Below are positions 12,358 through 25,354 of a stretch of DNA of 64,000 bases, piece after piece. Within the stretch, counting starts at the first letter, position 1. Every line of letters begins with the position of its first letter. The notes under the pieces were generated by a model, which was not told the DNA's origin, searched no databases, and saw only the letters and a list, made by a program, of their open reading frames with translations. Location: NCBI GenBank assembly GCA_019916065.1, contig CM034234.1:6484342-6548341 (forward strand), read 5' to 3'. The DNA is from Vitellaria paradoxa (lineage: Eukaryota; Streptophyta; Magnoliopsida; Ericales; Sapotaceae). Both the position numbers and the translations under genes were made by a program.

Positions 12358-12497
12358 AAAAAGTGAGATAAAATTAGATAAAATAAAATAAGTTATGGGT
12401 TCGTAATTCGTACAGTCAAATAAAAAATAAATAATTTTTAGAATTTTTCAGTATTTTTTACTGTTTTTAAGAGTTTTTTGTTACTCTAAACGGAGCT
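12358..12497. mobile_element. Short MITE-like element, family A copy 3 (inverted)
   Basis: The reverse complement of the family pattern: begins with AAAAAGTGAGATAAAATTAG, carries GGTTCGTAATTCGTACAGT, and ends ACTCTAAACGGAGCT. Limits approximate. Confidence 0.5.
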
Positions 12498-13366
12498 CAT
12501 ATAAGTTGGTCTCATTTGGATAAACTTTTTTTTTTTTTTCATATGACTTTTTTCATAAAAAAATTGTTATTATTTTTATTAATAATAGTTTGGTTGTTTT
12601 TTGGCATAACATTTACATTTCTTTTAAAACAATAAAAAACGAATATTTAAAGTTGAGAAAATTCATGTGTAGACAAATAAGTTGACTCATTTTGTTCACA
12701 TATAAAGCTTTGTTTGACAAAACTTCAAATTTTCAGTTCTTATTTCTTTGAAAATTAAACATAATAATTCACATGCCACCAGGTACTTTCTCTTTGCCAT
12801 TGGTTGTTACCCACCACCAATCACTGCCACCTACCTCTAACTACACCATTGTCGCCGATCATCCCTCCTAACACTATAACTATCAACTAATAACTATTGT
12901 TATCAAATACATTTTTTAAGTTTTTTATTTTATTTTTTTATAATGAAAATGAAAATTAAAATCAACATTAAAAATTGAATAAAAAAACTGAAAATTGATA
13001 ATTTTGTCAAAAGGATCATAATTTTCTTATTTTTAAGGCTTTTTTATTTTTTACAAAAAAATGTTAATAACATGTGAAACTAAACCAAAAGAAATCACAA
13101 TTTTATTAAAAAAACTTATAAAATAAAAAATGACAAATAAATTGTCTTACTTTAAAAATACCAAACAAAGCATGGTTAATGTGACAGCTAGCTAACTATA
13201 TATGCATTGTATCTCTCCACATGAACTATTTTAATACCAAAGTCTGGTGCATTTTGTCCTATTCTTTTTTCATCAATATATGATACTATTGTACTTGCTA
13301 ATGCTTTTTTAGAAATGTTCATTCCTTTGTGGACAAAGTTTCTTACTAATTTTTACATGAAATTGT

Positions 13367-13776
13367 TGTTGATTATTTAATTCATATCGAATCATCAAGA
13401 AAATAAATTAATGCGGAAGCGTACCTGAATCCATTGATGTAATTTTGTGGTTCTTGATCTTCCAAGCCAATACGTAGGTTTCTTTTCTTAATTCTCTCTG
13501 ACGATGGGATCTCAGATTGATTAAAAAAACTCTTACGTATGACCTGGGGACCATAACCTATTTATAATAACTGTAGAAACCCTACTTCTATTCGACCCAT
13601 CATAAAATAGAAATATGGGCTTAGGTATCTACACATTAAAGACCCATACAAAATTGAGATGTTATAAAGCCCAAAACCTTAAAACCTTAACAGACCACTT
13701 TAAATGGGCTTAATCTTTATGATAGTCTATAACACACAAATAACATATTTGGCCCACAATTAATCATTTTCCAATA
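13367..13776 (-). repeat. 3' LTR of the copia element
   Basis: Runs from the TG at 13367 to the end of the CCAATA motif at 13776, next to the polypurine-like tract. On the minus strand it includes a TATA-like ATAAATAGG and ends ATAATCAACA. The opposite terminus of the element repeats its first bases (minus strand TGTTGGAAAATAATTAATTG against TATTGGAAAATGATTAATTG). Confidence 0.75.
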
Positions 13777-14173
13777 ATCTCCCACTTGGGCCTAGATATG
13801 TTAGCTTGTGTATTATAAAATTAACCTTATGAGCTCAAAATTTGCTATCATTATCAAACATCTCTATGCAATCTGGTCCATCAATTATATCAATATAGGA
13901 TTAAAGCGGCTTTCGTTATATGTATCATAACTAAACCCATCAATAGTCACATATATCAATACAATCAACGACATAGATCAAGTATGGATATGTAGCATGG
14001 AAATTACATGTAATTTGATCTAAACATGCCTATTTCCAACTGGTCCTACTTTATTCTTTAGTGAGATCACAACAAATACATTCAGAGTGCAAATAAACCA
14101 AATATCTTATTCTGCAGAAAATAAATCCATAAAAGGTGTCTACAACTGAAAAGTATCCAAATACAAACTCCCA

Positions 14174-14700
14174 CTAAACCAACATATCATCAAATGATAC
14201 AACACCCATATGAGCTACATGCTCATGAAAGACCTTGGGTGGTAAGCCTTTAGTGAGCGGATCCGCAATCATAGAGTTTGTGCCAATATGCTCTATAGAC
14301 ATCTGACCACTCTGAACTCTTTCCTTAACAACTAGGAACTTAATGTCTATGTGTTTAGACTTCGAAGAGCTCCTATTGTTATTAGAATATAGCACAGCTG
14401 ACTTATTGTCACAGAATAACTTTAATGGTCTTTCAACACTATCCAAAATTCGCAGCCCAGTGACAAAATTCCGCAGCCATATTCCATGATTAGATGCCTC
14501 ATAACAAGTTATGAACTCTGCTACCATAGTGGAAGAAGCTATGAGTGTCTGCTTGGCACTCCTCCTAGGATATAGCTCTTCCAGCCAGCAAGTAGATGTA
14601 ACCTGATGTGGATCTTCTACTATCTTGGCATCCAGCAAAATCGGAATCAGAAAACCCAATGATCTCCAACTGCTCCGATTTCTTATAAGTGAGTATGTAA
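14174..14700 (-). pseudogene. Copia RNase H fragment
   Basis: The frame 14174-14659 resembles the C-terminal copia RNase H: STMVAEFITCYEASNHGIWL, LFCDNKSAV, KHIDIKFLVVKERV and ADPLTKGLPPKVFHEH. These hold the acidic residues and the conserved end block of the domain. The N-terminal part is out of frame with it, so the domain is broken. Confidence 0.85.
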
Positions 14701-14779
14701 TCCTTTGTTCTCTATAAGTACCTCAAAACTCGTTTGGCTGCTTTCCAATGATCCATCCCAAGATTGCTTAAATATCTGC

Positions 14780-15770
14780 CTAACATTCAACAATGAATGC
14801 TATGTCTGGACATGTACAAACTTGAGCATACATTAGACTTCCAACAACTGAAGCGTAAGGAATCTTATGCATCTCCTTAACTTCAAGGTCATTTTTAGGG
14901 CATTGATTGAAACTAAATTTGTCTCCCTTAGCGACAGGGGTGTCACCTGATTTACAATCTTGCATGCCAAACCTTTTAAGTACCTTATCGATATAGGCCT
15001 TTGTGATAATCTAAGAATACCCCGAGAGCGATCTCGATGTATCTGAATCCCTAATACAAAAGATGCATCACCAAGATCTTTCATCTCAAAATTCTTTGAT
15101 AGAAATCTCTTGGTTTCATGCAACATGCCTATATCATTTGTGGCAAGCAATATGTCATCAACATATAAAACCAGTAAAATATACTTACTCCCACTGAACT
15201 TGTGATACACACAATCATCCACAGCATTTACCTCAAAGCCGAACGAGATAATTACTTGGTGAAATTTGTAGTACCACTGACGGGAAGCTTGTTTGAGTCC
15301 ATAGATGGATTTCTTTAATTGGCAAATCATATTCTTTGAGTCTCCCGACACAAAGTTTTCTGGTTGCACCATATAGATCGTTTCATTAATGTCACCATTA
15401 AGAAACTGCCGTCTTAACATCCTATCTGATGTAACTCAAGATCAAAATGTGCAACAAGCGCCATAATGGTTCTGAAAGAGTCTTTCGTAGAAACCGGAGA
15501 GAAAGTCTCTTTGAAGTCGATGCCCTCCTTCTGGGTAAAGCCTTTTGCTACAAGATGAGCCTTATATCTTTCCACATTACCATTCGAATCCCTTTTGGTT
15601 TTAAATATCCATTTACAACCAATGGGTTTCGCACCTTCTGGTAATGGGACAATATCCCAAACTTTATTGTCTTGCATAGACTTATACTCCTCATTCATGG
15701 CATCAATCCACTGTTGAGAGTTAGAACCCTGCATGGCCTGATGAAAGTTGATTGGATCATCTTCCACCAT
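14780..15770 (-). pseudogene. Copia reverse transcriptase, frame-broken
   Basis: Two minus-strand frames carry the domain. 15414-15770 holds the N-terminal part (CKWIFKTKRDSNGNVERYKA, VAKGFTQKEGIDF). 14833-15420 holds the palm with YVDDILLATND, the catalytic Asp pair, and KKSIYGLKQASRQWYYKF. The last part (GSLMYAQVCTCPDIAF) is in a third frame at 14780-14965. At least two frameshifts break the domain. Confidence 0.9.
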
Positions 15771-16252
15771 TCCAATATCTTCCTCACGTTCTTGGAGAAA
15801 TACTACATAATCATCTGGAATAGCACTTCTCCTTTCTCTCGTGGATCTCCTTAGTTCTTGAGGTTATTGATTTTGTTCTTCTGGAATAATTACCTCATTC
15901 TGGATGGAGGGTTGTTCAACATTGTCTTGTTGAGGTTCCTGATTTCCTTCTTGATCAATGACAGGTATAGAAGCCTGCACATTATCATAAAGGATAGTAG
16001 GAATCGAAACCAATTCCTCCTCAAAGGCAATGTCTCTAACCTTTTTTCTCCCCCCAAAGTCAACATCCTCAAAAATGTTGCAGTTCCCGTTTCAAAAATT
16101 GACCTAAGTGTGGGATCATAAAATTTGTAGCCCCTTGATCGCTCAGAGTAACTAATAAAGTAACTGCTCACTGTTTTGGAGTCCAATTTATTTTCATGTG
16201 ACTATAAGGCCTTGCCTCAGCTGGACATCCCCAAATGTGAAAATGCTTCAAA

Positions 16253-17460
16253 CTAGGACTTTTTGCCTGTCCAAAGCTCATAAGGTGTTTTGGCAGCTGC
16301 TTTAGTGGGTACTCTATTAAGAATGTAAGCTGCAGTCTTAAGTGCTTCTCCCCAGAGTGATTCTGGTAAAGTAGAATGACTAATCATACTCCTTACCATA
16401 TCTTTTAGCGTTCTGTTTCGTCTCTCAGTTACACCATTCATGCTAGGGGATCCTGGCATGGTGTACTGTGGGACGATTCCACACTCCTCTAGGAATTTAG
16501 CAAATGATCCTGGACGTTGTTCTCCTGAACCGTCATATCTACCGTAGTACTCACCACCACGATAAGATTTGATGCTCTTAATCCTTTTGTTGAGTTGATT
16601 CTCAACTTCAGCTTTAAAAGTCTTGAACACATCCAGTGACTGAGACTTCTCATGAATGAGATATAGGTACCCATAGTGTGAGTAATCGTCTAATGAATGA
16701 TATAAAATATTGTTGACCATTCCAAGAAGCCGTAGGGAATGGACCACAAATATCCGTATGTATCAATTCTAAGACGTCTGAAGTTCTATTAGCACCTAAT
16801 CTCTTAGTTTTGGTCTGTTTTCCCTTAATACAATTAATGCAGACATCAAAGTCTGAAAAATCAAGGGAATCCAAAATGCCATCAGACACAAGTCTTCCAA
16901 TTCTATCTTTTGAGATATGACCCAACCGCTTGTGCCATAATGACGCCGAATTTTCTTTATTTAATTTGCGTTTAGTACCACGTGATTGCACATGCAAGGT
17001 TTCATTATATGATGCAATAGTATCAAACAAGTATAGGTTATCATATGCAGATAATGAACCAGTACCAATAACATTTGAATTCAACGAAAGACTAAACTGA
17101 TTAGTTTCCAAATGAACAATAATATCAAGCAAGTATAGGTTATCATATGCAGATAATGAACCAGTACCAATAACATTTGAATTCAACGAATGACTAAACT
17201 GATTGTTTCCAAATGAACAATAATATCCAGATTTGTCCAACAAAGAAACAGAAACCAATTTCTGCCTAAAAGACGGTACAATAAAAGTATCTTTCAAATC
17301 CAAATAATAACCAGTTCCTAATAATAACCTAAAAGTGCCTATTGCATCAACTTCCACCGACTTTGCCATCTCCCACAAAGATGTATCTTTCACCATCATT
17401 TGGCTTTCGGTAGCTCAGGCAACCCTGCATAGAAACACTTATGTGAGTAGTAGCACCAGA
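16253..17460 (-). pseudogene. Copia protease-to-integrase region, frame-broken
   Basis: From the right: a retroviral-type protease motif LDSGATTHIS near 17440-17480 (in another frame), then 16650-17399 with the HHCC zinc-binding pattern (HKRLGH ... CINCIKG) and the first integrase Asp (IHTDICGPF), then 16253-16747 with the second Asp ([12 protein letters not shown]) and the catalytic Glu ([14 protein letters not shown]). The parts lie in different frames. An in-frame 102-bp duplication lies between protease and integrase. Confidence 0.88.
17031..17220. repeat. 102-bp in-frame duplication in the copia pol
   Basis: The motif beginning GTATAGGTTATCATATGCAG recurs at 17031 and 17133, a period of 102 bp (34 codons). 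On the minus strand it doubles a segment containing NVIGTGSLSAYDNLYL. The second copy differs by a few bases and one small indel. Confidence 0.88.
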
Positions 17461-17492
17461 ATCTAGCCACCAAGTGTTTCTAGGTACTGAAG

Positions 17493-18329
17493 CTAAATTA
17501 ACCTCAGAACAGACCAAAGTAAAAATTGTACCTTTCTTTGCACGCCAAGCGTGATATCTGGCACAATCTTTCTTAAGATGTCCAGTTTTGTTACAAAAGA
17601 AGCAGCTGTCAATTTTCTGCTGTTGTTTCTTTTGTGCTGGACCTTAGTAGCAGCTTCATATTCTTTCTTTCTTTTCTTGCTCTTATCTTTAGAGGTGCTT
17701 GCCAAGTGAGCACTTTCAGTTCTGTCTTGCTTCAACCTTTCTTCCTCTTGCACACAATATGAAATGAGCTCATTTAGAGACCATTTCTCCTTTTGGCAGT
17801 TGTAACTGACCTTAAAGTGGCTGAACTGTGCAGAAAGCGAGATCAATATCAAATGCACGAGCAAGTCATCAGATAGCTCAAGCTTTAATCTCTTAAGTTT
17901 AGAAGCAATATTGGACATCTCCATGATGTACTCCCTTATGTTTCCTTTGCCTTTATACTTCATTGAAATCAAGCCTTGCAAAAGCGTGCTTGTTTCAGCC
18001 TCATCGTTTTTAACAAATACCTTTTCAATCTCGGCAAGGAACTCCTTGGCATTAGTTATCCCCTCGGATACTACGCCCCTGAAGGCTTCTGGAATGCCGC
18101 GCTTGATGATCATGAGACTCATGCGATTTGAGTGATCCCACTTCGCAAAGTTTCTCTTTTCATCAAGTGAACTTTCAGCCGTAAGAGAAGCGGGTTGCTC
18201 AACCCTGAGCGCAAGGTTAAGATCCATGCAGCCAAGAACAATTAATATGTTCTCTTTCCAATCCTTGAAATTTGTTCCATTTAGCATAGGAATTGAATTT
18301 ATGTTGGCAGATATAGTAGTAGCAGACAT
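17493..18329 (-). pseudogene. Copia gag with displaced zinc knuckle
   Basis: The frame from the Met at 18329 encodes a copia gag (UBN2-type): MLNGTNFKDWKENILIVLG, YIMEMSNIASKLKRLKLELS, LILISLSAQFSHFKVSY. The upstream Met at 18383 only adds a hydrophobic leader and is less likely. After the basic KDKSKKRKKE stretch the frame shifts. The CCHC knuckle (CFFCNKTGHLKKDC) is seen in the alternative frame around 17570-17615, so the gene is broken there. Confidence 0.88.
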
Positions 18330-18383
18330 ATTAGCTGTATAGAGAACAAAATAACCAAAAATTATGCTCACATTAATAAACAA

Positions 18384-19360
18384 AAATAATAATCAATAAA
18401 TTCAAATAATGGTAAACCCATCTCAAGATACCCAGCACAGCATTAATATCAAGTCTTTGGACAGTAATATTAATTGTAAGTGGTACTCTTGTTGTAGTGA
18501 TCAAACATTGACAATAACTCCTGTCAAATAATAAGCCAATCTTTGGATTGTCTCACTATTTACATGGAAACCTAATAATTGTCACATGTTTACCACCACA
18601 GGTGCATGTGTAATTCTGCCAAATATTAGCCTTCCTTTGGGCCGACCAATACTCGCATAAATAAATACATATACACAACCTTCTAATATTCAAAATAAAA
18701 TAATTTCCACAAAGAGGTTGCTTTGGCAACATGTTGCTTCCATTAATTTATTGTTGAATATTATGTACCAAAAATTAATAATACCAAAATTTGAATTTAA
18801 TTGATTCCTTAAATCAATTCCCTTAAAATTAAAAGAAATTAAAACTCTTTAGGGCCCTTTTGAAATAAAAAAAATGAACCTTTGGGGGCTGTTAAGTAAT
18901 TTTTAAAACCTTTCATATAAGCCCATAAGAAAATTCCAAAGAAACTTCAAACTTTCAAGAATTACAAAACAGACCAAAGGATCCCAATTTTTTTTTTAAA
19001 TCAAATCCGTAAATTCACCTATCAAAATTAACAAATCCGAATGGCTGAAAAAAAAATTTAATGAAAACCGACTAACTATTCGGATTTTTAATTCTATTCA
19101 AAAGTATTTGATGATTGGTTACGAAAATCCATACCAGTGATCTCACACGGATTTAGTTAAGGATTTTCGTATTCGAATGTTTTCGAAATAGAAAAAAAAA
19201 ATAAAATAGATTTGTGAAAGGTAAATCCCTTCGCGAAAGGTTTCGCAACCTACGCGATGGGTTTCGCAACCTACGCGAAGGTTCGAACCTACGTGAAGGT
19301 TTCAGCAACCTACGCGAAGGGTCTCGAAACCTTTAGCCCACAATTAATTATTTTCCAACA
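18384..19360 (-). repeat. 5' terminal region of the copia element (LTR plus leader, rearranged)
   Basis: On the minus strand it opens TGTTGGAAAATAATTAATTG, as an LTR should, then has five imperfect copies of a roughly 21-bp unit built on CCTACGCGAAGGTTTCGCAA (19228-19334). The rest does not align by eye to the 410-bp 3' LTR and no standard primer-binding site is found next to an LTR end. Limits between LTR and untranslated leader cannot be set. Confidence 0.55.
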
Positions 19361-19940
19361 ATTGTCCCCCCTCAAAAAAAAAAAAAAAAAAAAACCAGTA
19401 TTGCTTTGTCAGTTCAACGAGAGTTATGATCATAAATCCCTAAATAGATAGGCAAGTAAATTAAGTGCCAAATCATCTATTTTTAGCAAGAAAATTAGAT
19501 GAGTGGTGAAATCCAAAGTGGATTAATCAACTGATATATGTATATATATATGTGTGTATGTATTTGGGTATGTACTGGAATCAATGAATCCAGATGACAA
19601 AATGAAGTCAAGTGAATTAACGAGGATCTTGCTATAGATCCATATCAATCAAACCAAATTCAAGTCGAAAATCACACCTGCGCGATTTAAAAAACTACTC
19701 GGTGTGAAGGTAAAAAATAGACAGATTAAAAATTTAAGAGTTAAGGTTGTGTATGTATAGTTTATTGTAATTTGAATGCTGATGGCCTATATTTGAAAGC
19801 TCGGTGAATCTTTTGCTTTAGCCACTCCTGAACTTACCACTCCTGAACTTACTGGGTTTTTAAAAATTTTTGAAGTTATATTTGGAGTGAAATTTTGTGA
19901 GAGAGAGATAGAGAATAAAAAAGGAAATATAAAATCTTAA

Positions 19941-20617
19941 GGGCCCGATTGGATAGTGCTAAAATTTCAGGGAGATAAGTTTTAGAGGGTGTATTATTTT
20001 TAAAGGGTTGGCCCACATTGATGTGATGTTTATTAATGGGGATAACTTTTGACTTAGTTTGGATGTTTTATAAATAAGAAGGGGTGAAGGATGGAAAAAT
20101 CAATCAAATGACTCTTTTGCTCTTGTGGTGTCCCAAACCTGGTTACCTATTAAATTAAATATTAAATTACAAAACCTACTCTATTTAATTATTTTTGGAC
20201 AATTTGAAGTTATATTATTTATTTCATTGAAAATTTAATTTTTTATAAATTTATTTAAAATTTTTTTATTAAATATGTACTTTTGAATGGTTGGTTATTA
20301 TCCATTTTTTAATTATATTTATTTTGACTTATTGGCCTATCTATTATTTTTTTTATTAACATTATATTTATTTTAATCAAATTAACAATACTATTAACGA
20401 TGGTTAAAAATGTCAAAAATCCACCAACTTGAAGGGGGATAATTTTTAGCTAGCCCCAACCCAGCCCAAAAATTACCCCCACGGGAGCTAAAATAAGAGG
20501 CGGTAAAATAAAGACCGGGGAAGAGGGGAGAAGGAATGGGTTGCCAAATCATGGGAAAGAGGTAGGGCCCACGGGTAAAAGCTTTGAGGGGGTGCTTTAC
20601 CCTCATCCAAGCGAGCC
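19941..20617. mobile_element. MITE-like element with GGGCCCGATTGGAT ends
   Basis: Left end GGCCCGATTGGATAG, right end in reverse complement GGCTCGCTTGGATGA, so roughly 12 of 15 terminal bases are inverted. The right arm has GC-rich blocks (AAAATTACCCCCACGGGAGC). A target duplication is not clear, so the superfamily is not assigned. Non-coding. Confidence 0.5.
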
Positions 20618-21409
20618 ATAAATGTATACATTTTATTTATCTTTCTACTATGAATACTCTTATTTTTTTGTCATTGTGGTATTCATATTTATCCATTGAA
20701 TTTTATATTCATGGTAATTTTTTTGATAACTCCGAATTTTCATTAGTTTATTGTAACTTTCAACGAATCGCGTAGTCGATGAGTAAATCGAAAAAATGTA
20801 CGTTACCCCTTATGCACACCCTGCTTGAGTCAGGAAATTTAACTCGTGCGGTCTCCTGAAAAAGCATGCCCACAAATTTTCATCATAATTAATTACACAT
20901 ATTATATATGTCAAATTTTCATATGCCATAAACTTAAATATATTATAAAAATTCACATCAATGAATTAAGTAATATTAAATAAAACCACCACCTTTGAGA
21001 GTCCTATGTCACTATTCATTATCAAATCTTTTTGGACAAACATGTGTCCCAAGCGAGTAACTTGATGAGAATGAAGTCCCCAACTTGCCAATAAAAACAC
21101 TCCTCGCTAAAACCAAACGCATGCCAACCCTTTGTGATGTTGACTTATAAAGAAGTAACAATACTTAAAATGAAGAAAGGGAAGTCAATACCCCTTCCTA
21201 TTGCAAGATACGTACATATTTGGCTCAATGGGACTACCCATGACGTAGTTTTCATTTAATTACTCCCCAGCCCTTGTAAATAAACCTAACATCTGCGCCT
21301 ATATATATATATATATATATCTATTTATATATGTCGAGATTGTATCCATCCAATCCTATATATCTATACGTATGATCTATATCTATATATAAATATATTA
21401 TAGGGTGCA

Positions 21410-21540
21410 TTTAGTTTGCTAACAAACTCTGAAAACCTCTAAAAATAATTTACTTTTTATTTTACTGCATAAATTATGTGCATTTCTATCAAGCTTTATC
21501 TTATCTTATTTTACTTTTTATTATCTCAAACACACTCATT
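21410..21540. mobile_element. Degenerate MITE-like element, family A
   Basis: Starts GGGTGCATTTAGTTTGC and ends ATCTCAAACACACTCATTA, with a TTTTACTGCATAAATTATG core corresponding to the core of the better copies. Ends approximate. Confidence 0.35.
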
Positions 21541-23817
21541 ACGTGCATTTCTATCAATATTCGTACATATATATAATTGAGCATATATATGATTGGCATA
21601 TTGTCTGTGGTTCAGATGGATAATTTGTCCCCGCTATTGCTGGGTGACATAAATGCCTCACTATTTGTAGCTCCTGTATATTAGAAACGTATGGTAAATT
21701 TTAAGTGTTCTTATTTGAAAATATAGTCAAAAGTAGTAAAGGATTAATGCTTGAAAAGAAAAAACGTTTATGTAAGTTTTTGAGAATTTAATGGCAAATA
21801 GGATTTTGAAGGAAAAAAAGGAATAGTTCAACTATTAAAATCTTAAATTTATATACAGTGATTATTAGTTTAAATCTTCTCAGAATCATTAAAGAATTTA
21901 TCTAGTTGTTAATTTAGGACTCCGAAAATTAGTCAAGTTATGCACAAATTAGATCGGACACTCCTAAGTTATCAAATAAAAATAAAAAACTGATTTTCAA
22001 GGGAAAAAATATATAGATATATAATTGATTATAAAGATAAAGAGCAAAATATAGTCCAAAAATATTATTAAAAATCATTTGTGCCAAAACCAAAAATAGA
22101 CTCTTAAATAACTCATGATTTTTTACAATATTAAAATTATTTGTGAGCATGGCAGGGTCACGTGAACTCGAAGGAAATTTGCAAGAAGTTTAATTTAAAT
22201 TTGTTAATTCTCTACGTGAATATGAATATAATTAATGCGATTCAAAATAAATATAAACTCAACAATAACTCAAATTAATTTTTATAAAATTTAAGTCTCA
22301 AATAATATTAAGTTAAACTTTGAATATGATGTGCTTGAGAACTAATTTATTTTATTTTATTTTCAATAATTGATAGAATTTAAATCTCCACAGTCTGTCT
22401 ATATATTTTTCAAATTATAATTATATGTAAGATATTAAGATAGGTGAAAATATTAGATACGATATGATTTGATAATATAAGTTAACATAGTATAATGCGG
22501 ATGTCACTAATATGAAATGAATGTTACTTAATTTTAAAATAAATTAATTATTTAATATATTTATTAAATTTAAAATATTTAAATATAAACATAAATAGAC
22601 ACAATTATTGATACTAACATGACATGTTAGCCTGAATCACACCCCTCAAGTCCCTATTTACAAAGTACTATTGAAAAGTATTGAGATTTATGGTAAATAT
22701 TGTAGTTTAATTTAGTTTTAGAGATATATATAACAAAATGGAAATTAATTATTACCTTAAAAAGTAAAAATAGGCACAAATAACTTGATATTAAAGTGAT
22801 TTAATTTATTGCTAACAAAAAATACAATCATGCATTTATATTCATTTTTTATCAAATAAATTAATCAAGAGAATCAATTGATAGAATTACTTATACAATT
22901 AATTTTAAAAGAAAAAAAAAACTTCTACAAAATCTATAATTTGTAATTTAAAAAATAAATAATTTGAAACTAACGACAAAACATATTGATCAATTTTATG
23001 TTTATTTGTTAAAAGCATAGAATAAACATTCAAATGATTTATAAATAAATTAGAAATTTCATTATTATTATTATTATATTTTTTGAATAAAAATTTGGAA
23101 AAATAAGAGACTTGCTAAAAGAGTATTTTACAATTTTTTAACGGGTATAATTATAAATTTGGTAAGAACAGAAAAAATAATTGAAAAAGCATTTTTAAAT
23201 TATTTATAAATATAGAGAATAAAATGAATATTCCGCCAAATTTAGAGAGGAGGTTTTCTCTTTATTTTTCCAAGTTTTGGAAATTTTCACAAAGGTTTTT
23301 GCATCCAAGCGACGCGTGTAATTAAGAATTCATTTTTATTTTTGTAAAATAATGAAAAAAAACACATTGTTAAACATTTGAAGTCTTAAAAATAATTTCT
23401 TCAAAGCTTAATGCTCCGTTTGTGAGTTTAGGAGAGAAAATAAAGAAAATAAAATATTAATTAAGAGAGAAGAGAAAATAAGGGAAATGATCATAGCTTT
23501 CTTTCCATTTATTTGAGAGTTTGAGGGAGAAAAGGTAAATTACTTTCTTTTTTCTTATTTGTGAGTTGAGAAAAAATAGAAAGAAAAGAAATGTTTATTG
23601 TTATTTTATTATTATACCCTTATATTATCAATAAATAAACTCTCGATATTATTAGCAAATAAAGTATTGCTGCGTTAGCACATTAAGCAAGAAAACAAAT
23701 AAATTGAGAAGTGCTGCACAAAATATAAATATTAATACTAAAAAAAAAAAAGAAACTTCAATGAAAAATGTTGCTATTAGAAAGAAAAAGAAAAAACAAG
23801 TGCCTTGAAAATGGTTA

Positions 23818-23820
<3 letters not shown>

Positions 23821-23863
<43 letters not shown>
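23821..23863. repeat. AT microsatellite, about 21 units
   Basis: An uninterrupted TA dinucleotide run, the longest in the window. Shorter ones lie at 9641-9661, 21300-21320, 25323-25350, 44704-44731, 44988-45018, 57053-57089 and 63129-63152. Confidence 0.95.
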
Positions 23864-23866
<3 letters not shown>

Positions 23867-24094
23867 ATAAATGAAATCATAGCTTTAAAACGTGATTGAA
23901 CAAAGAGAAAAAAATAAAAGAAAAACAGAACAAATCATAGCCTTAAAACATGATTGAACAAAAAAAAAATAATAAGATAAAAAAATAGAACATGACCATA
24001 TTTTAAAAAAAAAAAAAACTTACCTCGACTATGAACTAAAAAGGGATGAAGAGATGGAGTTTGCAAAGAGCAGTAAAAACCTACCAAAGTAATA

Positions 24095-24228
24095 AAATTA
24101 AAAGGGTTTATTTATATTATAATATATTTGTAATTTTTTTACTCATTATCTATTTCAGATGAAATTAAAAGGGTTTATTTGTATTAGAATATATTTGTAA
24201 TTTTTTTTCTCATTATCTATTTCATGGG
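24095..24228. repeat. 67-bp tandem duplication
   Basis: Two adjacent copies starting at 24095 and 24162, each opening AAATTAAAAGGGTTTATTT and closing CTCATTATCTATTTCA, with few differences. Non-coding. Confidence 0.8.
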
Positions 24229-25316
24229 TAAATGTGTCATTTTAAAAGTTTTATCAAACAACTTTTCTCTTCTTTTCATTTATTCTCACTTTTGCGATGA
24301 TGAAAATGTTAAAAACTAATATTAACTTTTCTTTCCATTTCTTCCTTTTTTTTTTTCTTTCCCAACAAAACTCACAAATACGAGTTTAGTTTTAAAATAT
24401 TTTCTCTTATCTCATTTTCTCTCAATCGAAACAGGGTGTAAGAAATTTAAGAGGTTTAGTCACCTAAATTTGGAGAGAGTAGAAAGTCAAAAAAAAAAAA
24501 AAAAAAAGAGAAGGTTAGAGAGAGAATATATAAAAAATCAAATTAATGTCAACCTTGTGATAAAATGATCTGCATAGTTAGATTAAAATTTAATACTTTA
24601 GACACATTCACGTATTTTTTAAATTAAGAATTTATAAATATATTTAAATCATCCAATAATTCAGATCTAATTGTTACGGATTGACTCAAAATTAATATCA
24701 ACCTGCCATTACATATATACACAAAATGAAACTAAGGTCCTACTTGGAGGTGCCAAAAAATTTCAACTTTTAGTATTTTAGGTATTTGATAAAGTTTCAA
24801 AGGTTATAAATTTTTATTGAGTTAGTGAAAGGTATAAAATCATTTCAATTTTGCCTAATTAAAAAATTATCAAAATTTTTATCAAATATTTAAAAATCAC
24901 CAAAAATTACCAAAAAATTTTATTTATTTTTTATCAAACGTATACAAAGTTTTAACTAATAACTTTTGTAAAAAAATATTAAAAATTTGACTTCTAATCG
25001 GCCCAAATGAGATTTTAAACCAACCCCCCCCACCAAGGAAAGAGAAAGAAAAGGTAGAAGGAGAGGGAGTGTGATTGTGCTTATAGAGAGTTTATCAAGG
25101 ACCCATTTGGTTTAACAAAAAAAAAATTGCTTTTGCACTAAAATTACAGAGGCTAGCCTTTTACGCATTTAGTAAATATTAGTAGTTTTTTTTAACCTTT
25201 TTTATGTGTTTTATAAATAATAATTTTGCTTAAAAAATTAACTTTTGCATAAAAATTATTAATTTTTTAAGTAAAAGTTATCTTTCTATGCATTTGATAA
25301 AATATTTGTATTTGAA

Positions 25317-25354
<38 letters not shown>

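Larger units (their letters stand above)
9381..13361. other. AT-rich intergenic region with MITE-like copies
   Basis: No gene is recognisable. It holds an AT microsatellite at 9641-9661 and three copies of the short 'TCCGTTT ... AACTCCAAACACA' family (about 9811-9966, 10911-11078 and an inverted copy at 12358-12497). The stretch 11080-11275 is less AT-rich and carries a CT microsatellite near 11217-11240, but shows no convincing exon. Confidence 0.6.
13367..19360 (-). mobile_element. Decayed Ty1/copia LTR retrotransposon (minus strand)
   Basis: The element has TG...CA termini (TGTTGATT at 13367, CCAACA at 19355-19360) and an exact 5-bp target duplication ATTGT at 13362-13366 and 19361-19365. 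Reading on the minus strand, the order is gag, zinc knuckle, protease, integrase, reverse transcriptase, RNase H, which is the copia order. A polypurine-like tract (AAGTGGGAGAT on the minus strand) abuts the 3' LTR. Coding frames are broken in several places, so the copy cannot be active. The two termini share only about 35 bp by eye, so the 5' LTR is rearranged or replaced. Confidence 0.92.
23411..24441. mobile_element. Possible 1-kb non-autonomous element
   Basis: The left end CTCCGTTTGTGAGTTTAGGA and the right end in reverse complement ACCCTGTTTCGATTGAGAG have a similar layout followed by AGAAAAT-rich sequence. The interior holds a 43-bp AT microsatellite and two internal duplications. There is no coding potential. 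Weak evidence. Confidence 0.3.

Noticed and set aside
20990..21290. Possible non-coding RNA or microRNA gene
   Set aside because: Less AT-rich and with a TATA-like motif, but I found no hairpin matching a known plant microRNA.
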